This document shows positions 44,522 through 54,436 of a stretch of 64,000 bases of DNA, piece by piece. The stretch is from assembly GCA_014695325.1 (NCBI GenBank), contig JACJNZ010000029.1:372001-436000 (forward strand), written 5' to 3'. The DNA comes from Cyanobacteria bacterium FACHB-502 (lineage in GTDB: Bacteria > Cyanobacteriota > Cyanobacteriia > Elainellales > Elainellaceae). The notes beneath the pieces were generated by a model. It had not been told where the DNA came from, did no database searches, and was given only the letters and a program-made list of their open reading frames with translations. The translations under genes were made by a program, and so were the position numbers. Position 1 is the stretch's first letter, and each line of letters begins with the position of its first letter.

Positions 44522-45535
44522 ATGAACGGAGACGATCGGCTGAACCTACCATTTGTGAACGATCTGTCTCAGCTTCCCCGAACCTTTGCCGAAACGATCG
44601 CTCAAATCGAAAAAGCTGCCCTGCAACGGCTGGCTGAAGAAGCAGATCGAAAAAAGCTCTATTACCATACCGAAACCCACATCAGGAACGTTCAGCGACG
44701 ATCGCACCAAATTTTTGACGCAATTTACCCGGCTTTAACCCAGGAAGCCGCAGCCAAGTCCACACCGATCGATCTGGAGCGAATGCGGCGATTGCTGAAT
44801 CTGTGTGCGGTGGCGCATGATATGGTGCAGCTCTTTGAACACAATCCTCAAGGCCACATGGCGCGGCGGCGAACGCCCGGGGTCAGCGAAATTGCCACGA
44901 TCGAGGAGCTTGTCGCCTATATTCATCAGACCAATCAGCAGCTAGAGCAGCAAAATTCCAGCCATGCCAGATTGACCGAGACCGATATTGCCATTATTCG
45001 AGAAGCAATCCACGCCACGATCTGCGCTTATGATTCTCAGGAGCAGGCGATTTATCAGCCGTTGCTTTATGACCCCCAGCAGTCTCCGGCCATCGTCACT
45101 CGGATTCTTGCCCTGGCAGATATCGGTGCGCTGGGAATGGACGGCATCGAGGTGTATAACCAGGAGGGCAGCCTGCTATTTTTGGAAGAAAATCCTGACG
45201 TGATTTCGCTCCTGCAAGACGGCACCCTCTATCAGCTCGAAGAAACCAATCCAGCCTTGGCGCAAAACATTCGGCAACGTTTATTAAGTCGCTGTCGCTT
45301 TCAGGTGAATTTTGCAAAAAGTCGGCTGGCGCGTATCGAGCCAGAGCTGCAAGGCTTTCCAGAAGCAGCAATTCCAGTTTTGAGGCATGAAATATTCAAA
45401 TACCTGACTCCTGAGACCGTTCGGCGCGTTGAAGCCATTACGCCAACTGATAACGGAACTGGCTTGGGAAAGCTGCTTCAGTTTTTTCGATTTGAACAGT
45501 ATCTCGATCTTGAGATTGAGGAGCTTGAGGTTTAG
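44522..45535 (+). CDS. HD-domain-like protein
   Basis: A 337-residue soluble protein. The motif set YYHTETHIRNVQRRS (about residues 45-60), LCAVAHDMVQLFEHNP (His-Asp pair) and IIREAIHATICAYD fits an HD-type metal-dependent phosphohydrolase, perhaps on nucleotides. Later motifs (RILALADIGALGMDG) give the last conserved Asp. The C-terminal part (about 240-337) is helical. Start ATG 44522 is chosen; the frame extends to TTG 44453 without family character. Follows dnaX by 124 bp in the same direction. Substrate unknown; no cyclic-nucleotide or ppGpp synthesis domain is fused. Confidence 0.75.
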   Translation: MNGDDRLNLPFVNDLSQLPRTFAETIAQIEKAALQRLAEEADRKKLYYHTETHIRNVQRRSHQIFDAIYPALTQEAAAKSTPIDLERMRRLLNLCAVAHDMVQLFEHNPQGHMARRRTPGVSEIATIEELVAYIHQTNQQLEQQNSSHARLTETDIAIIREAIHATICAYDSQEQAIYQPLLYDPQQSPAIVTRILALADIGALGMDGIEVYNQEGSLLFLEENPDVISLLQDGTLYQLEETNPALAQNIRQRLLSRCRFQVNFAKSRLARIEPELQGFPEAAIPVLRHEIFKYLTPETVRRVEAITPTDNGTGLGKLLQFFRFEQYLDLEIEELEV

Positions 45536-45651
45536 CAGGAGCTTGAAATTTAGATTGAGTCCGCCGAAACGAAATGGTTTGAGCGAAGAAACGGATAAAG
45601 ACAAGCTGTACCTCTAGAGGGGCGTTTTGCAAACTGGGTTTCATTACGCTG

Positions 45652-45783
45652 AACAATACGGCGTAACAATACGGCTGGTTAATTATTCCAGCACAATGCG
45701 TCCAACGTAGTAATTCCAGCGCAGTGATTCCAGCCAGTGATTCCAGCGCAGTGATTACACCTGATTCCACCTGATTACACCTT
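45652..45783. repeat. Cluster of 10-13 bp tandem duplications
   Basis: AACAATACGGCGT then AACAATACGGCTG (13-bp period, 45652-45677), followed by several CAGTGATTCCAG units and CTGATTACAC / CTGATTCCAC / CTGATTACAC (about 45727-45783). All lie in the 254-bp gap before the pentapeptide repeat gene. No open frame of note. Confidence 0.8.
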
Positions 45784-45789
45784 GGCGAG

Positions 45790-46356
45790 ATGGATACGGA
45801 GCGATCGGAAATGAATGCAGAAGAACTGATGCGGCGATACGAGGCAGGAGAACGGGACTTTAGCATTGCTGATCTGAGTCAGGCAAGTCTGGAAGGAGTG
45901 AACCTCAGCGGTGCAGTGTTGCATGGCGCAATGCTCGATCGGGCAAACCTGCGGGGCGCAAACTTGAGTCAAGCGGTGTTGAGCGGAGCCACGCTAAAAG
46001 GAGCGGATCTACGAGAAGCAGACCTGCGAGAAGCGGATCTGAGTGATGCAGTGCTAGATGAGGCACGGCTCACCGGAGCGAATCTGGAAGGGGCGATTCT
46101 AGATCAAGCCGACCTCACCAGTGCCAATCTGGAAGGCGCAGATCTGACCGGTGCAGACTTGAGCGAAGCGGAAATGTATGCAGCTGACCTGACGGGAGCA
46201 GAGCTAGACTATGCCAACCTGCAGCAGGCAAACCTGACGAAAGCCGAATTGGATAAAACGAATCTGAAAGGCGCAAATCTAGAAGACGCTAACCTGAAGG
46301 ATGCGATTCTGGATGAGGCGATCGTAGAGGGCACAATTCTCGAAGGCAGGTTGTAG
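45790..46356 (+). CDS. Pentapeptide repeat protein
   Basis: A 188-residue protein whose residues about 25-185 are a continuous run of roughly 32 pentapeptides of the A(D/N)LxG type (NLSGAVLHGAMLDRANLRGA is typical), which fold as a right-handed square beta helix. The N-terminus (EELMRRYEAGERDFSIADL) is the short cap seen in many cyanobacterial members, where the frame usually begins MNAEEL; that would put the start at ATG 45811 rather than 45790. No signal peptide, so probably cytoplasmic. No catalytic residues; such proteins act by binding. Its neighbour DUF2243 follows by 22 bp and may share its transcript. Confidence 0.88.
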   Translation: MDTERSEMNAEELMRRYEAGERDFSIADLSQASLEGVNLSGAVLHGAMLDRANLRGANLSQAVLSGATLKGADLREADLREADLSDAVLDEARLTGANLEGAILDQADLTSANLEGADLTGADLSEAEMYAADLTGAELDYANLQQANLTKAELDKTNLKGANLEDANLKDAILDEAIVEGTILEGRL

Positions 46357-46378
46357 CAAGGGATTTTATGAGGTAGCC

Positions 46379-46915
46379 ATGACCCTTAACCCTCCTTCCG
46401 CCTCCTCGGTTCAGCAATCTGCGGCGATCGATCGTTTGGTGGCGCGTCCCCTGATCATTGCCGGAGTTGTGCTGGGCTTGGGCATCGGCGGATTTTTTGA
46501 CGGCATTATTCTGCATCAGCTTTTGCAGTGGCATCATATGTTTTCCAGCGTGGAAACCGATATGACTGTTGCTGGACTGGAGCTGAATACGCTGGGCGAC
46601 GGGCTGTTTCACCTGCTCGATTATGGGCTGACGCTAACCGGGATTTATCTGCTGTGGCGTGCCGGACGTGCTGCCGATCGCTTCTGGTCGGGGCGGGTTC
46701 TGCTGGGGGCAATGCTGGCAGGCTTTGGACTGTTCAACCTGGTCGAAGGCGTGATTGATCACCATCTGCTGCAAATTCACCATGTGCGGTCGGGTCCGAA
46801 CGAGCTGCTGTGGGATCTGGGCTTTTTAGCTTCTGGCGTTGTGCTGTTCGCGATCGGCTGGCTGCTGATACGAGCAGGTCAGAAACAGGGGGATCCACAG
46901 GCAGAGGTTCGCTAG
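46379..46915 (+). CDS. DUF2243 membrane protein
   Basis: A 178-residue protein with four transmembrane helices (about 22-45, 70-92, 103-125, 140-165). DUF2243 hallmarks are visible: GGFFDGIILHQLLQWHHM, GLFHLLDYGLTLTGIYLLW, LVEGVIDHHLLQIHHVR and a WDLGFLASG end. The many His residues at helix ends (HQ..WHH; IDHHLLQIHH) look like metal or heme ligands, a guess. Found near oxidase or copper genes in some bacteria, as far as I recall; here it follows the pentapeptide gene by 22 bp. ATG at 46379 with TGAGGT upstream. Confidence 0.85.
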   Translation: MTLNPPSASSVQQSAAIDRLVARPLIIAGVVLGLGIGGFFDGIILHQLLQWHHMFSSVETDMTVAGLELNTLGDGLFHLLDYGLTLTGIYLLWRAGRAADRFWSGRVLLGAMLAGFGLFNLVEGVIDHHLLQIHHVRSGPNELLWDLGFLASGVVLFAIGWLLIRAGQKQGDPQAEVR

Positions 46916-46993
46916 GCTGGTAAGCCGAATCTTGACCCAGACCTCTGGCTCGATCGTTATAGTGGAAAAGTTGCTCACAGGCAGGGTCAGGCA

Positions 46994-48181
46994 ATGCCTC
47001 AGTTTTCGCGGGTTATTTTGCGCCGCTCGAAGGAAGACGCAGTGAAGCGGTTTCATCCCTGGATTTTTTCGGGGGCGATCAAGCAAGCCGAGGCACAGGA
47101 CGGCGATATCGTTGAAGTGTACAGCGACAGCGGCGAGTATTTGGCAACCGGGCTGTATCACGACAGCAATATTGCCGTTAAAATTCTTGCCTTTCATCCG
47201 GTCACTAACCTGGATGAGCTGTTTGCTAATCGCATTCAACAGGCGGTTCAGGTTCGCTCGCAGCTCGGCTTAACCGGGAGCGAAACCACTAACTGTTATC
47301 GATTAATTAATGCAGAAGGCGATAATCTACCCGGTCTGATTGTGGACTGGTACAACGGCACAGCGGTGATCCAGGCATACTCGATCGGGATGTATGGGCA
47401 GCGTCAGCGTATTCTTGCTGGACTGCAAGCGGTTTATGGAGAAAGCCTGAGAGCCGTTTATGACAAAAGTGCGTCAGTGCTGCCCCGATCGCTTGGCGCA
47501 ACGCCAGAATATCTGCTGGGCGAAAAAACTGACGAGCCGGTGCGGGAATACGGGCATCACTTTCAGGTGGACTGGGAAACCGGACAAAAAACTGGATTTT
47601 TCCTTGACCAGCGCGAGCATCGCCAACTGCTGACCCGCTATGCTTCCGGGAAGCAGGTCTTAAACACCTTTAGCTATTCGGGCGGATTCTCGGTCTACGC
47701 GCTGCAAGCCGGAGCCACAACCGTGCATTCTGTTGATAGTTCCACAAAGGCGATCGATCTCACGAAACAGAATGTTGCCCTCAATCCGCTTCAAACGGGC
47801 ACACCCGAAGGCACACACGAAGCCTTTACCGACGATGTGTTTGTCTTTCTCAAAACCTGCGATCGGCAGTATGACGTGATTGTGCTCGATCCGCCTGCTT
47901 TTGCCAAAAACGTGTCTGCTCGACATCAGGCAGTAATGGCATACAAGCGGCTCAATCTGCAAGCATTCAACAGGCTGCGATCGGGCGGGGTGCTGATGAC
48001 GTTTTCCTGTTCTCAAGTCGTGCAGCGCGATCATTTCCAGGGGGCAGTTCTGGCAGCGGCGATCGAATCAGGCAGGTCAGTGCGAATTTTGCACCATCTG
48101 ACGCAACCTGCGGATCATCCAGTGAATTTGTTTCACCCGGAGGGGCTGTATCTGAAGGGGTTAGTGTTGTGGGTGGAGTAG
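46994..48181 (+). CDS. Class I SAM-dependent rRNA methyltransferase, RlmI-like with PUA domain
   Basis: A 395-residue 23S rRNA m5C methyltransferase-like protein (the RlmI/YccW type). PUA domain at the N-terminus (RVILRRSKEDAVKRFHPWIF, FSGAIKQAEA, EYLATGLYHDSNI), then the Rossmann domain with KTGFFLDQREHRQLL, NTFSYSGGFSVYALQAGA (motif I), IVLDPPAFAKN (motif IV), LMTFSCSQVVQ (motif VI, with the catalytic Cys in SCS). The stop leads into a low-complexity purine tract. ATG at 46994; 78 bp after DUF2243. The exact target base in this organism is inference. Confidence 0.92.
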   Translation: MPQFSRVILRRSKEDAVKRFHPWIFSGAIKQAEAQDGDIVEVYSDSGEYLATGLYHDSNIAVKILAFHPVTNLDELFANRIQQAVQVRSQLGLTGSETTNCYRLINAEGDNLPGLIVDWYNGTAVIQAYSIGMYGQRQRILAGLQAVYGESLRAVYDKSASVLPRSLGATPEYLLGEKTDEPVREYGHHFQVDWETGQKTGFFLDQREHRQLLTRYASGKQVLNTFSYSGGFSVYALQAGATTVHSVDSSTKAIDLTKQNVALNPLQTGTPEGTHEAFTDDVFVFLKTCDRQYDVIVLDPPAFAKNVSARHQAVMAYKRLNLQAFNRLRSGGVLMTFSCSQVVQRDHFQGAVLAAAIESGRSVRILHHLTQPADHPVNLFHPEGLYLKGLVLWVE

Positions 48182-48636
48182 GTGTGGGTGGAGTAGGTGA
48201 AGAAGGGATGGCTGAGGAGATGAAAGGGTAAAGGAATGGGGCGATCGGGGGGTGCTATTAAGTTTGGTTTGGTTTGGGTTGATTCACGGGGCTGCCTTCT
48301 AAGATTGACATAGAAGAGGTTTGAGAAGTCCTGCTCCTGACTGGAACCCCCTCCCTAACCCCACGATTTGGGGGAACCGAGCCGCCTCCTACTCTTAAAG
48401 CCCTCCATTTATGGGAGATTTAGGGGGCAATTAGAACCCCCTTATACGCCTCAAACCCCTTCTTAAAACCTCATACCCCCTTCTCATGCCAGTTAAGTAC
48501 CGAGAAGTGGCATCGCCTCTGCACCCTCGTGCCTTTATTGGGTGAGAAACGCTGTAAATCAGCTGTAAATCAATGGTAATTTTTCAGTGGCGATCGTTCG
48601 CTTGTCCTTTTACTCTCTGCCAACGAAATTTATCTG
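48182..48636. other. Intergenic region, about 455 bp, repeat-rich
   Basis: Begins with a purine-rich low-complexity tract (48182-48250: GTGGGTGGAGTAGGTG, GGATGGCTGAGGAGATG), then a CCCTCCCTAACCCC / GGGGGAACC inverted pair (48349-48378) and the reverse-complement copy of the CCCCCTAAATCCCCCA-type repeat (48394-48428), followed by further runs (ACCCCCTT three times, 48436-48483). No gene seen. The promoter of the RsbQ-kinase operon must lie in the last 100-150 bp. Confidence 0.6.
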
Positions 48637-48645
48637 GTGCAGGCG

Positions 48646-49458
48646 ATGGTTATGTTAAGCAGTGTATTGAAGCGAAATAATGTTGAGATGCTGGGGCAGG
48701 GAAAGCAAACCATCATTTTTGCTCATGGGTTCGGTTCAGACCAGACCGCGTGGCGGCATCAAGTTGCGGCATTTGAATCGGATTACCGAATTGTATTGTT
48801 TGACCATGTGGGAGCAGGAAATTCGGACATGGCTGCCTATAGCCCCCGCCGATATAGTTCGCTTTATAGCTATGCGGAAGATCTGCTAGAGCTGTGTACT
48901 GAGTTAAAGCTATCGCAGGTGATTCTTGTGGGGCACTCGGTCAGCGGCATGGTGAGTTTGCTGGCTGCGCTGGTTGATCCGAGTCGCTTTAGCCAGCTCT
49001 TTTTTATTGGGGCATCGCCTCGCTATGTGAATGATGCTGCCACTCACTACATCGGCGGGTTTGAGCAGTCTGATCTGGATGCGCTGTACGAAGCAATGTC
49101 TTCTAATTACTATGCCTGGGTCAGTGGCTTTGCGCCGATCGCGATGGGCAACCCCGAGCGTCCTGAACTGGCAACCGAGTTTGCCAATACGCTGTCTGCG
49201 ATTCGTCCTGATATTGCTCAGGCAGTGGCGCGGGTCATTTTTCAGTCTGACCACCGGGCAGAATTGCCCCGGCTGAAAGTGCCGACTACGATTCTACAGT
49301 CGAACAATGACATTGCTGTGCCGCGAGTGGTCGGAGAATATTTGGCGCAACATATTCCCCACGCTCGCTTGATCAACATCCATGCTCAGGGACATTTTCC
49401 CCATATCAGTGCGCCTGAGGTCGTGACCCAAACTATTTCAGAATGTTTAGCCGCCTGA
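48646..49458 (+). CDS. RsbQ-like alpha/beta hydrolase
   Basis: A 270-residue alpha/beta hydrolase of the RsbQ/KAI2/DAD2 group. Seen: IIFAHGFGSDQTAWRHQVAA, FDHVGAGNSD, nucleophile VGHSVSGMVSLLAALVDP, FIGASPRYVND (the group's typical SPRY stretch), catalytic Asp in QSNNDIAVP and His in AQGHFPHIS. In Bacillus subtilis RsbQ partners the PAS phosphatase RsbP in energy-stress signalling; here the partner seems to be the sensor kinase downstream, whose ATG lies 16 nt inside this gene. Start ATG 48646 (a GTG 9 bp and an ATG 6 bp away are alternatives). Substrate unknown; a small hydrophobic cofactor is the RsbQ precedent. Confidence 0.9.
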   Translation: MVMLSSVLKRNNVEMLGQGKQTIIFAHGFGSDQTAWRHQVAAFESDYRIVLFDHVGAGNSDMAAYSPRRYSSLYSYAEDLLELCTELKLSQVILVGHSVSGMVSLLAALVDPSRFSQLFFIGASPRYVNDAATHYIGGFEQSDLDALYEAMSSNYYAWVSGFAPIAMGNPERPELATEFANTLSAIRPDIAQAVARVIFQSDHRAELPRLKVPTTILQSNNDIAVPRVVGEYLAQHIPHARLINIHAQGHFPHISAPEVVTQTISECLAA

Positions 49459-52211
49459 CTCTGCTGCGCGATTACTTGATGGGAAAACGATGGAGCAACC
49501 GTTTCCTGAGCCACAAGCATCCTCCAATGCCAGACTGCCATCCAGAGCGACTGCCCAGCTTTGAACCTTTGCTGCTGGCTTTGACGACGGTTTTGCTGGG
49601 GCTGCAAGTGTTGAGCGGCTGTGCTCCGGTGCTGTGGCTGGCTCCCGTGATTTTTACCGGGTTTGTGCTGCGTCCTCCGACGCGATCGATCGTCCTGGCA
49701 AGTCTCGCGCTGGAAGGAATTTTGCTGCTGCTAAGCTGGGATGAGATGATGACCCGGCAACTGCTGACTGTGGGAATCGCTGGGCTGCTGAGTTCTTTTG
49801 TGCGGCGCGCTTTGCTGAAGCGAGAATGGCAAACGGCTACCCGCATCACCCTGGCAAGCCTGATCCAGCAAGAAACCGCCGCCAGTCCAGAGCAGACAAT
49901 TGCCTTTGCCCTCACCACGCTTAAAACCTTTGCTTGCTCCGATGGGGCGATCGTGCTGCGTCAGCTTGATAATGTGACTGCGGAGGCACTCGTGTCGCTG
50001 CCTGACAACGCGCTTCCCGATCGGCTGACCACGCCCGCGCTGTTTGCCGAGGCAATTGCTCAAAATCAATGTATTTATCACACCGACTATCCGGCAACAC
50101 CGAATGCGGCGGCGGTGCTAGTGGGACAGGGCGTTCAATCAGTTGCAGTGCTGCCTTTATCTGAAGTAGGGCAGGGGCAGGGAGCGATCGTGCTGTTCTG
50201 GTATCGATCGGTTCAGTTCTCGTCGGAGCTTCAGCAGTTTTTAGCGTCTTTGCTAAGCGGAATGCGAAACCTGCTGCGGTTTCAGGATATGACGCTGCGG
50301 CTCGAAAATTTGCAGGCGCGGCTGCGTGCCATCTTAGAAACCATTCCACAGGGCGTAGTGTTTGTGGATGAAAGCGGCGAACAGGGCTGGCTTAACTACA
50401 TCGCAGCGATGCAGCTTGGATTACCGCAGGGAATGGCAGAACCAATGGCGATCGCCCAGGCTATGACCAGCCTCCGGCTAAAGGCAGACAACCAGCAAGA
50501 CATCACCCAGCAGGCAGCCCAATTTTTTACCCAACCTCAGATCGAAATTCGCGACTGGCGATGGTTTTTTACCCAACCTCAGCCTCAGGTTTTAAGCCTT
50601 TCCAGTACACCAATTAATTTGCGCCATGTTCCTGGTCGCCTCTGGGTCATTGACGATATCACTGAACGCTGGCAAGCGGATGTCGTAACGCAGCAAGCAA
50701 AAGATATGGCAGAAGCGGCAAATCGGGCAAAAAGCGAGTTTTTAGCCAACATGAGCCACGAGCTGCGAACCCCCCTCAACGGCATTCTCGGCTACGCGCA
50801 GATCCTCAAAAAATCAACAAACTTGACCGAACAGCAGCGAAACGGGCTAGAAATTATTCACTACAGCGGCGAGCATTTACTAACCCTGATTAACGACGTT
50901 TTAGATTTATCGAAAATTGAAGCCCGAAAAATGGAACTGCATCCGCACGACTTTCATTTTTCTACATTTCTAGAAAATCTGGTGCAGATGTTTAAGGTTC
51001 GCACCCGTCAAGATGTTGCTTTTTTGTATGAACCCGTTGCCCCACTCCCTACTTTTGTACGAGCAGACGAAAAGCGGCTGCGTCAGGTTCTGCTGAATCT
51101 GTTAGGCAATGCGATTAAGTTTACCGAGCGGGGATGGATTACGTTTCGGGTTCAACCCGTTGACCATGCCCTGCAACCCGGTCTTTCCCGGCTGCGGTTT
51201 GAGGTGGAGGATACCGGGATCGGCATTTCGGCTGAGCAGCTAGAGCAGATTTTTCTACCGTTTCAGCAAGCTGGGGAAAATCGGCGACAATCCGAGGGAA
51301 CCGGACTGGGGCTAACCATTACCCGGCAACTTGTGCAGCTAATGGGCAGCGAAATTCAGGTGAAAAGCCAGTTCGGGCTGGGCAGCAAGTTTTGGTTTGA
51401 GATTGTGCTTCCCGAAATTACAGACCAGAGTGGGATGTCCGCTGTCCTTCCGCCTGTTATTGTGGGCTACCACGGTGATCGTCGTAGGGTTCTGGTGGTC
51501 GATAACCAGTGGGAAAACCGCGCAGTGCTGCTGGGACTATTGCAACCGTTAGGATTTGAAACAATGGAAGCAGTAGACGGAAAAGACGGACTGGACAAGG
51601 CGCACGAGTTTCGCCCCGATGCCATTTTGATGGATCTGGTGATGCCCGTGATGGACGGGTTTGAGGCAATTCGGCAGCTACGATCGTCTCCAACGCTCAA
51701 AGATATTGCGATTATTGCCGTCTCTGCCAGCACCCTGGACTTTGACCAGGAAACCAGTCGGCGGGCAGGCTGTAATGGATTTCTCCCCAAGCCTGTGCGC
51801 GAAGTAGACCTGCTAGAGCATCTGCAAACTTACTTGAATTTAGCGTGGATTTGTCAGCCGTCCGAGGAGCCATTGCAGAAAGTCGAAACCCCTCAGGGCA
51901 CGATGAAAGGCACGATGCGAAGCAGTTCCTCCTTCGGGGAAATTGTGCCTGATGCGCCCAATGGCATTTCCACTGGCATTCCCGCTAGCATTCCCGCTGC
52001 CCTTAAAATGCCGTCTGCCCAGGCTGAACTGAATACCCTCTTCGACCTTGCGATGCAGGGTGACTTGCAAGGCATTATGGATCACATCACTAACCTGGAA
52101 CAGACGGACGATCGCTGGCTTTGCCTGACTCGTCCCCTGGCTCAGTTGGTTCGAGGATTTGAAGAACAGCAGATTTTAGAGCTTATTCGTCAGTATCGAG
52201 CACAGTTATGA
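49443..52211 (+). CDS. Membrane hybrid histidine kinase with receiver and conserved tail
   Basis: A 922-residue kinase overlapping the RsbQ-like gene by 16 nt. Residues about 38-120: three or four membrane helices; about 140-280: GAF-like domain; about 285-410: PAS-like domain; dimerisation domain with H439 ([12 protein letters not shown]); ATPase domain ([25 protein letters not shown]); receiver with phospho-acceptor D731 ([11 protein letters not shown]); then a linker and a tail of about 60 residues ending [12 protein letters not shown]. Odd: the receiver's acid pair is VVDN (D687, N688) rather than VVDD, which could weaken magnesium binding. It shares the kinase-receiver-tail plan with the 2012-residue protein at 26193-32231. 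Its stop overlaps the next kinase start by 4 nt. Confidence 0.94.
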   Translation: MFSRLTLLRDYLMGKRWSNRFLSHKHPPMPDCHPERLPSFEPLLLALTTVLLGLQVLSGCAPVLWLAPVIFTGFVLRPPTRSIVLASLALEGILLLLSWDEMMTRQLLTVGIAGLLSSFVRRALLKREWQTATRITLASLIQQETAASPEQTIAFALTTLKTFACSDGAIVLRQLDNVTAEALVSLPDNALPDRLTTPALFAEAIAQNQCIYHTDYPATPNAAAVLVGQGVQSVAVLPLSEVGQGQGAIVLFWYRSVQFSSELQQFLASLLSGMRNLLRFQDMTLRLENLQARLRAILETIPQGVVFVDESGEQGWLNYIAAMQLGLPQGMAEPMAIAQAMTSLRLKADNQQDITQQAAQFFTQPQIEIRDWRWFFTQPQPQVLSLSSTPINLRHVPGRLWVIDDITERWQADVVTQQAKDMAEAANRAKSEFLANMSHELRTPLNGILGYAQILKKSTNLTEQQRNGLEIIHYSGEHLLTLINDVLDLSKIEARKMELHPHDFHFSTFLENLVQMFKVRTRQDVAFLYEPVAPLPTFVRADEKRLRQVLLNLLGNAIKFTERGWITFRVQPVDHALQPGLSRLRFEVEDTGIGISAEQLEQIFLPFQQAGENRRQSEGTGLGLTITRQLVQLMGSEIQVKSQFGLGSKFWFEIVLPEITDQSGMSAVLPPVIVGYHGDRRRVLVVDNQWENRAVLLGLLQPLGFETMEAVDGKDGLDKAHEFRPDAILMDLVMPVMDGFEAIRQLRSSPTLKDIAIIAVSASTLDFDQETSRRAGCNGFLPKPVREVDLLEHLQTYLNLAWICQPSEEPLQKVETPQGTMKGTMRSSSSFGEIVPDAPNGISTGIPASIPAALKMPSAQAELNTLFDLAMQGDLQGIMDHITNLEQTDDRWLCLTRPLAQLVRGFEEQQILELIRQYRAQL

Positions 52212-54205
52212 ACACTGTCACCCCAACGACAAGCCTGCCAGCGACAATTCTACCGGCGACAATTCTAATTGTTGACGATACTCCTACTAACCTGAACCTC
52301 CTGTTTGATTTTTTGCGAAATTCGGGGTTTAAGGTACTGGTTGCCCAAAGCGGCAAGAGCGCCCTGCAAAAGGTGGAATATGCCAAACCTGACTTAATCC
52401 TGCTGGATATTTTAATGCCGGAAATGGATGGGTTTGAAACCTGCCGCATCTTGAAATCTCAGGCATCGACGAAAGATACACCAATTATCTTCATGACTGC
52501 CCTTTCAGACACTGTGGATAAAGTCAGAGGACTACAGCTGGGAGCGGTAGACTACATCACCAAACCCTTTCAGCAAGAAGAGGTGCTTGCTCGAATTCAG
52601 CTTCACCTGAACCTGCGAAACCTCACCTGCCAAGTGCAGGAACAAAACGCTCGGCTCGAACAGGAAATTCAGGAGCGCATCCAGGCAGAAGCAATGGTAC
52701 GGCGGCGCGAGGCACACCTGCGGCTGATCACCGATGCGCTACCCGTGATGATCTCTTATATCGATCGCGACCACTACTATCGCTTTGTCAATCGCGGCTA
52801 TGAAGAGTGGTTTCAGCTTCCCCGGGAGGAACTCGAAAATCGACATTTGCGCGACCTGATGGGCGAAGCCCTGTATGAGGAATTGCTGCCAAAACTGACG
52901 CTGGCACTGTCGGGGCAAACCGTCATGTTTGAAAACACGATGCCTCGTCAGAATAAGTTACATCATCTTGAAATTACCTATGTTCCTCATTTTGATGGGG
53001 AAGTTGATGGAGAAGAAGTTCGAGGAACTTATGTTCTGACCCAGGATGTGACCGAACGCAAACAGCTTGAACGACAGCTTTTGCGATCGCAGCGTATGGA
53101 AAGTCTGGGTACTTTAGCAAGCGGCATTGCCCATGACCTGAACAATGTACTAACACCAATTCTGATGTCAGTTCAACTGCTAGCAATGAAATATCAGGAT
53201 GAACAAAGTCAACGATGGCTAGAGCTACTCGAAACAAATACAAAACGCGGTGCAGATTTGATACGTCAGGTGATGTTGTTTGTACGAGGAATTGAAGGCG
53301 AGCACACTCTGATTCAAGCAGAGCAGTTGCTTAAGGAAATCAAGCCGATTGTGGAAGAAACGTTCCCCAAATCCATTACCATCTCTAGCTACATTGATCC
53401 AGATCTAGGGGTAGTTTCAGGAGATCTCACTCAACTGCATCAAGTGTTAATGAATCTCTGTATCAATGCGCGAGATGCTATGCCAAATGGGGGACAGCTC
53501 AAGCTCTCGGCTGAAAACTTAGAGGTTGATCCGGCATTTGCTCAGGCTCACCCAGAAGCTAGAATAGGTCGCTATATTCGGTTGACCGTCGCCGATACAG
53601 GTGAAGGCATTCCGCCAGAGGTGATAGATCGCATCTTTGAGCCCTTCTTTACCACAAAGGAATTTGGCAAGGGCACAGGGCTGGGGTTATCAACCGTAAT
53701 TGGCATTGTTAAAAGCCACGAGGGGTTTATCACCGTTTCAAGCGAGATCAACCAGGGCACCCAGTTCAATATTTTTTTACCTACGATCGCCTCCAGCGTA
53801 ACCCCAAACCCGGAAGAGAGCGACCTGCTTAGGGGACATGGAGAAATGGTCCTGGTTGTAGATGATGAAGCTGCCATTCGGGAAATCACCCAAACCTTGC
53901 TAGAAGCCCATGGCTATCAAACCTTAGTCGCTCGTGATGGCGTAGAAGCAATTTCGCTGTATATCCAGCATCCCGAAACCATTCATCTTGTTATTGTGGA
54001 TATGATGATGCCGTCAATGGATGGGTCATTAGCCATTCGTGCGCTCAAAGAGATCAATCCTGACGTACGAATTATAGCGATGAGCGGCTTATCCCCAAGC
54101 GAACTGTGTCTAGACGTAATCGATGCAGACTTTCTCGCCTTCCTGCCAAAACCATTTACCACAAAGGATCTGTTGACTACGCTCAGTGAGATTGCAAAAC
54201 GCTGA
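52208..54205 (+). CDS. Hybrid histidine kinase: receiver-PAS-kinase-receiver
   Basis: A 665-residue cytoplasmic kinase whose ATG overlaps the preceding stop as ATGA, so translation is coupled. Layout: short Pro/Thr-rich start with a 15-bp duplication ([13 protein letters not shown]), receiver (D67 in [13 protein letters not shown]), coiled coil, PAS (about 170-285), dimerisation domain with H309 ([13 protein letters not shown]), ATPase domain ([27 protein letters not shown]), C-terminal receiver (D598 in [11 protein letters not shown]). It is the clear counterpart of the kinase at 23814-26183, with one PAS fewer. It probably forms a phosphorelay with the preceding membrane kinase; the final output is unknown. 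Confidence 0.94.
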   Translation: MNTVTPTTSLPATILPATILIVDDTPTNLNLLFDFLRNSGFKVLVAQSGKSALQKVEYAKPDLILLDILMPEMDGFETCRILKSQASTKDTPIIFMTALSDTVDKVRGLQLGAVDYITKPFQQEEVLARIQLHLNLRNLTCQVQEQNARLEQEIQERIQAEAMVRRREAHLRLITDALPVMISYIDRDHYYRFVNRGYEEWFQLPREELENRHLRDLMGEALYEELLPKLTLALSGQTVMFENTMPRQNKLHHLEITYVPHFDGEVDGEEVRGTYVLTQDVTERKQLERQLLRSQRMESLGTLASGIAHDLNNVLTPILMSVQLLAMKYQDEQSQRWLELLETNTKRGADLIRQVMLFVRGIEGEHTLIQAEQLLKEIKPIVEETFPKSITISSYIDPDLGVVSGDLTQLHQVLMNLCINARDAMPNGGQLKLSAENLEVDPAFAQAHPEARIGRYIRLTVADTGEGIPPEVIDRIFEPFFTTKEFGKGTGLGLSTVIGIVKSHEGFITVSSEINQGTQFNIFLPTIASSVTPNPEESDLLRGHGEMVLVVDDEAAIREITQTLLEAHGYQTLVARDGVEAISLYIQHPETIHLVIVDMMMPSMDGSLAIRALKEINPDVRIIAMSGLSPSELCLDVIDADFLAFLPKPFTTKDLLTTLSEIAKR

Positions 54206-54436
54206 ATCGCCCTGATCCCCTTTAAGACTTTTTCTGCGGCTCGCTCTAGTCTAAAAACCCTGGGTCAGGAGATTGTGTGAGAACTCTGGCAGGGTTAACG
54301 ATGCTGGAAATGGGCTGAAGGGTGGTTTGAAGATAACCGAGAATTTAAATCGCCCATCCACTCATCCACCTACTCGCCCACCTTCAAAAAGACTTAATAT
54401 TTCTTTAAGAATCTCTCTTCCAAGCTGGAGGGCGCA

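Noticed and set aside
45652-45783. Short CRISPR array upstream of the pentapeptide gene
   Set aside because: Units are 10-13 bp, directly adjacent and imperfect, with no spacers of constant length and no cas genes.
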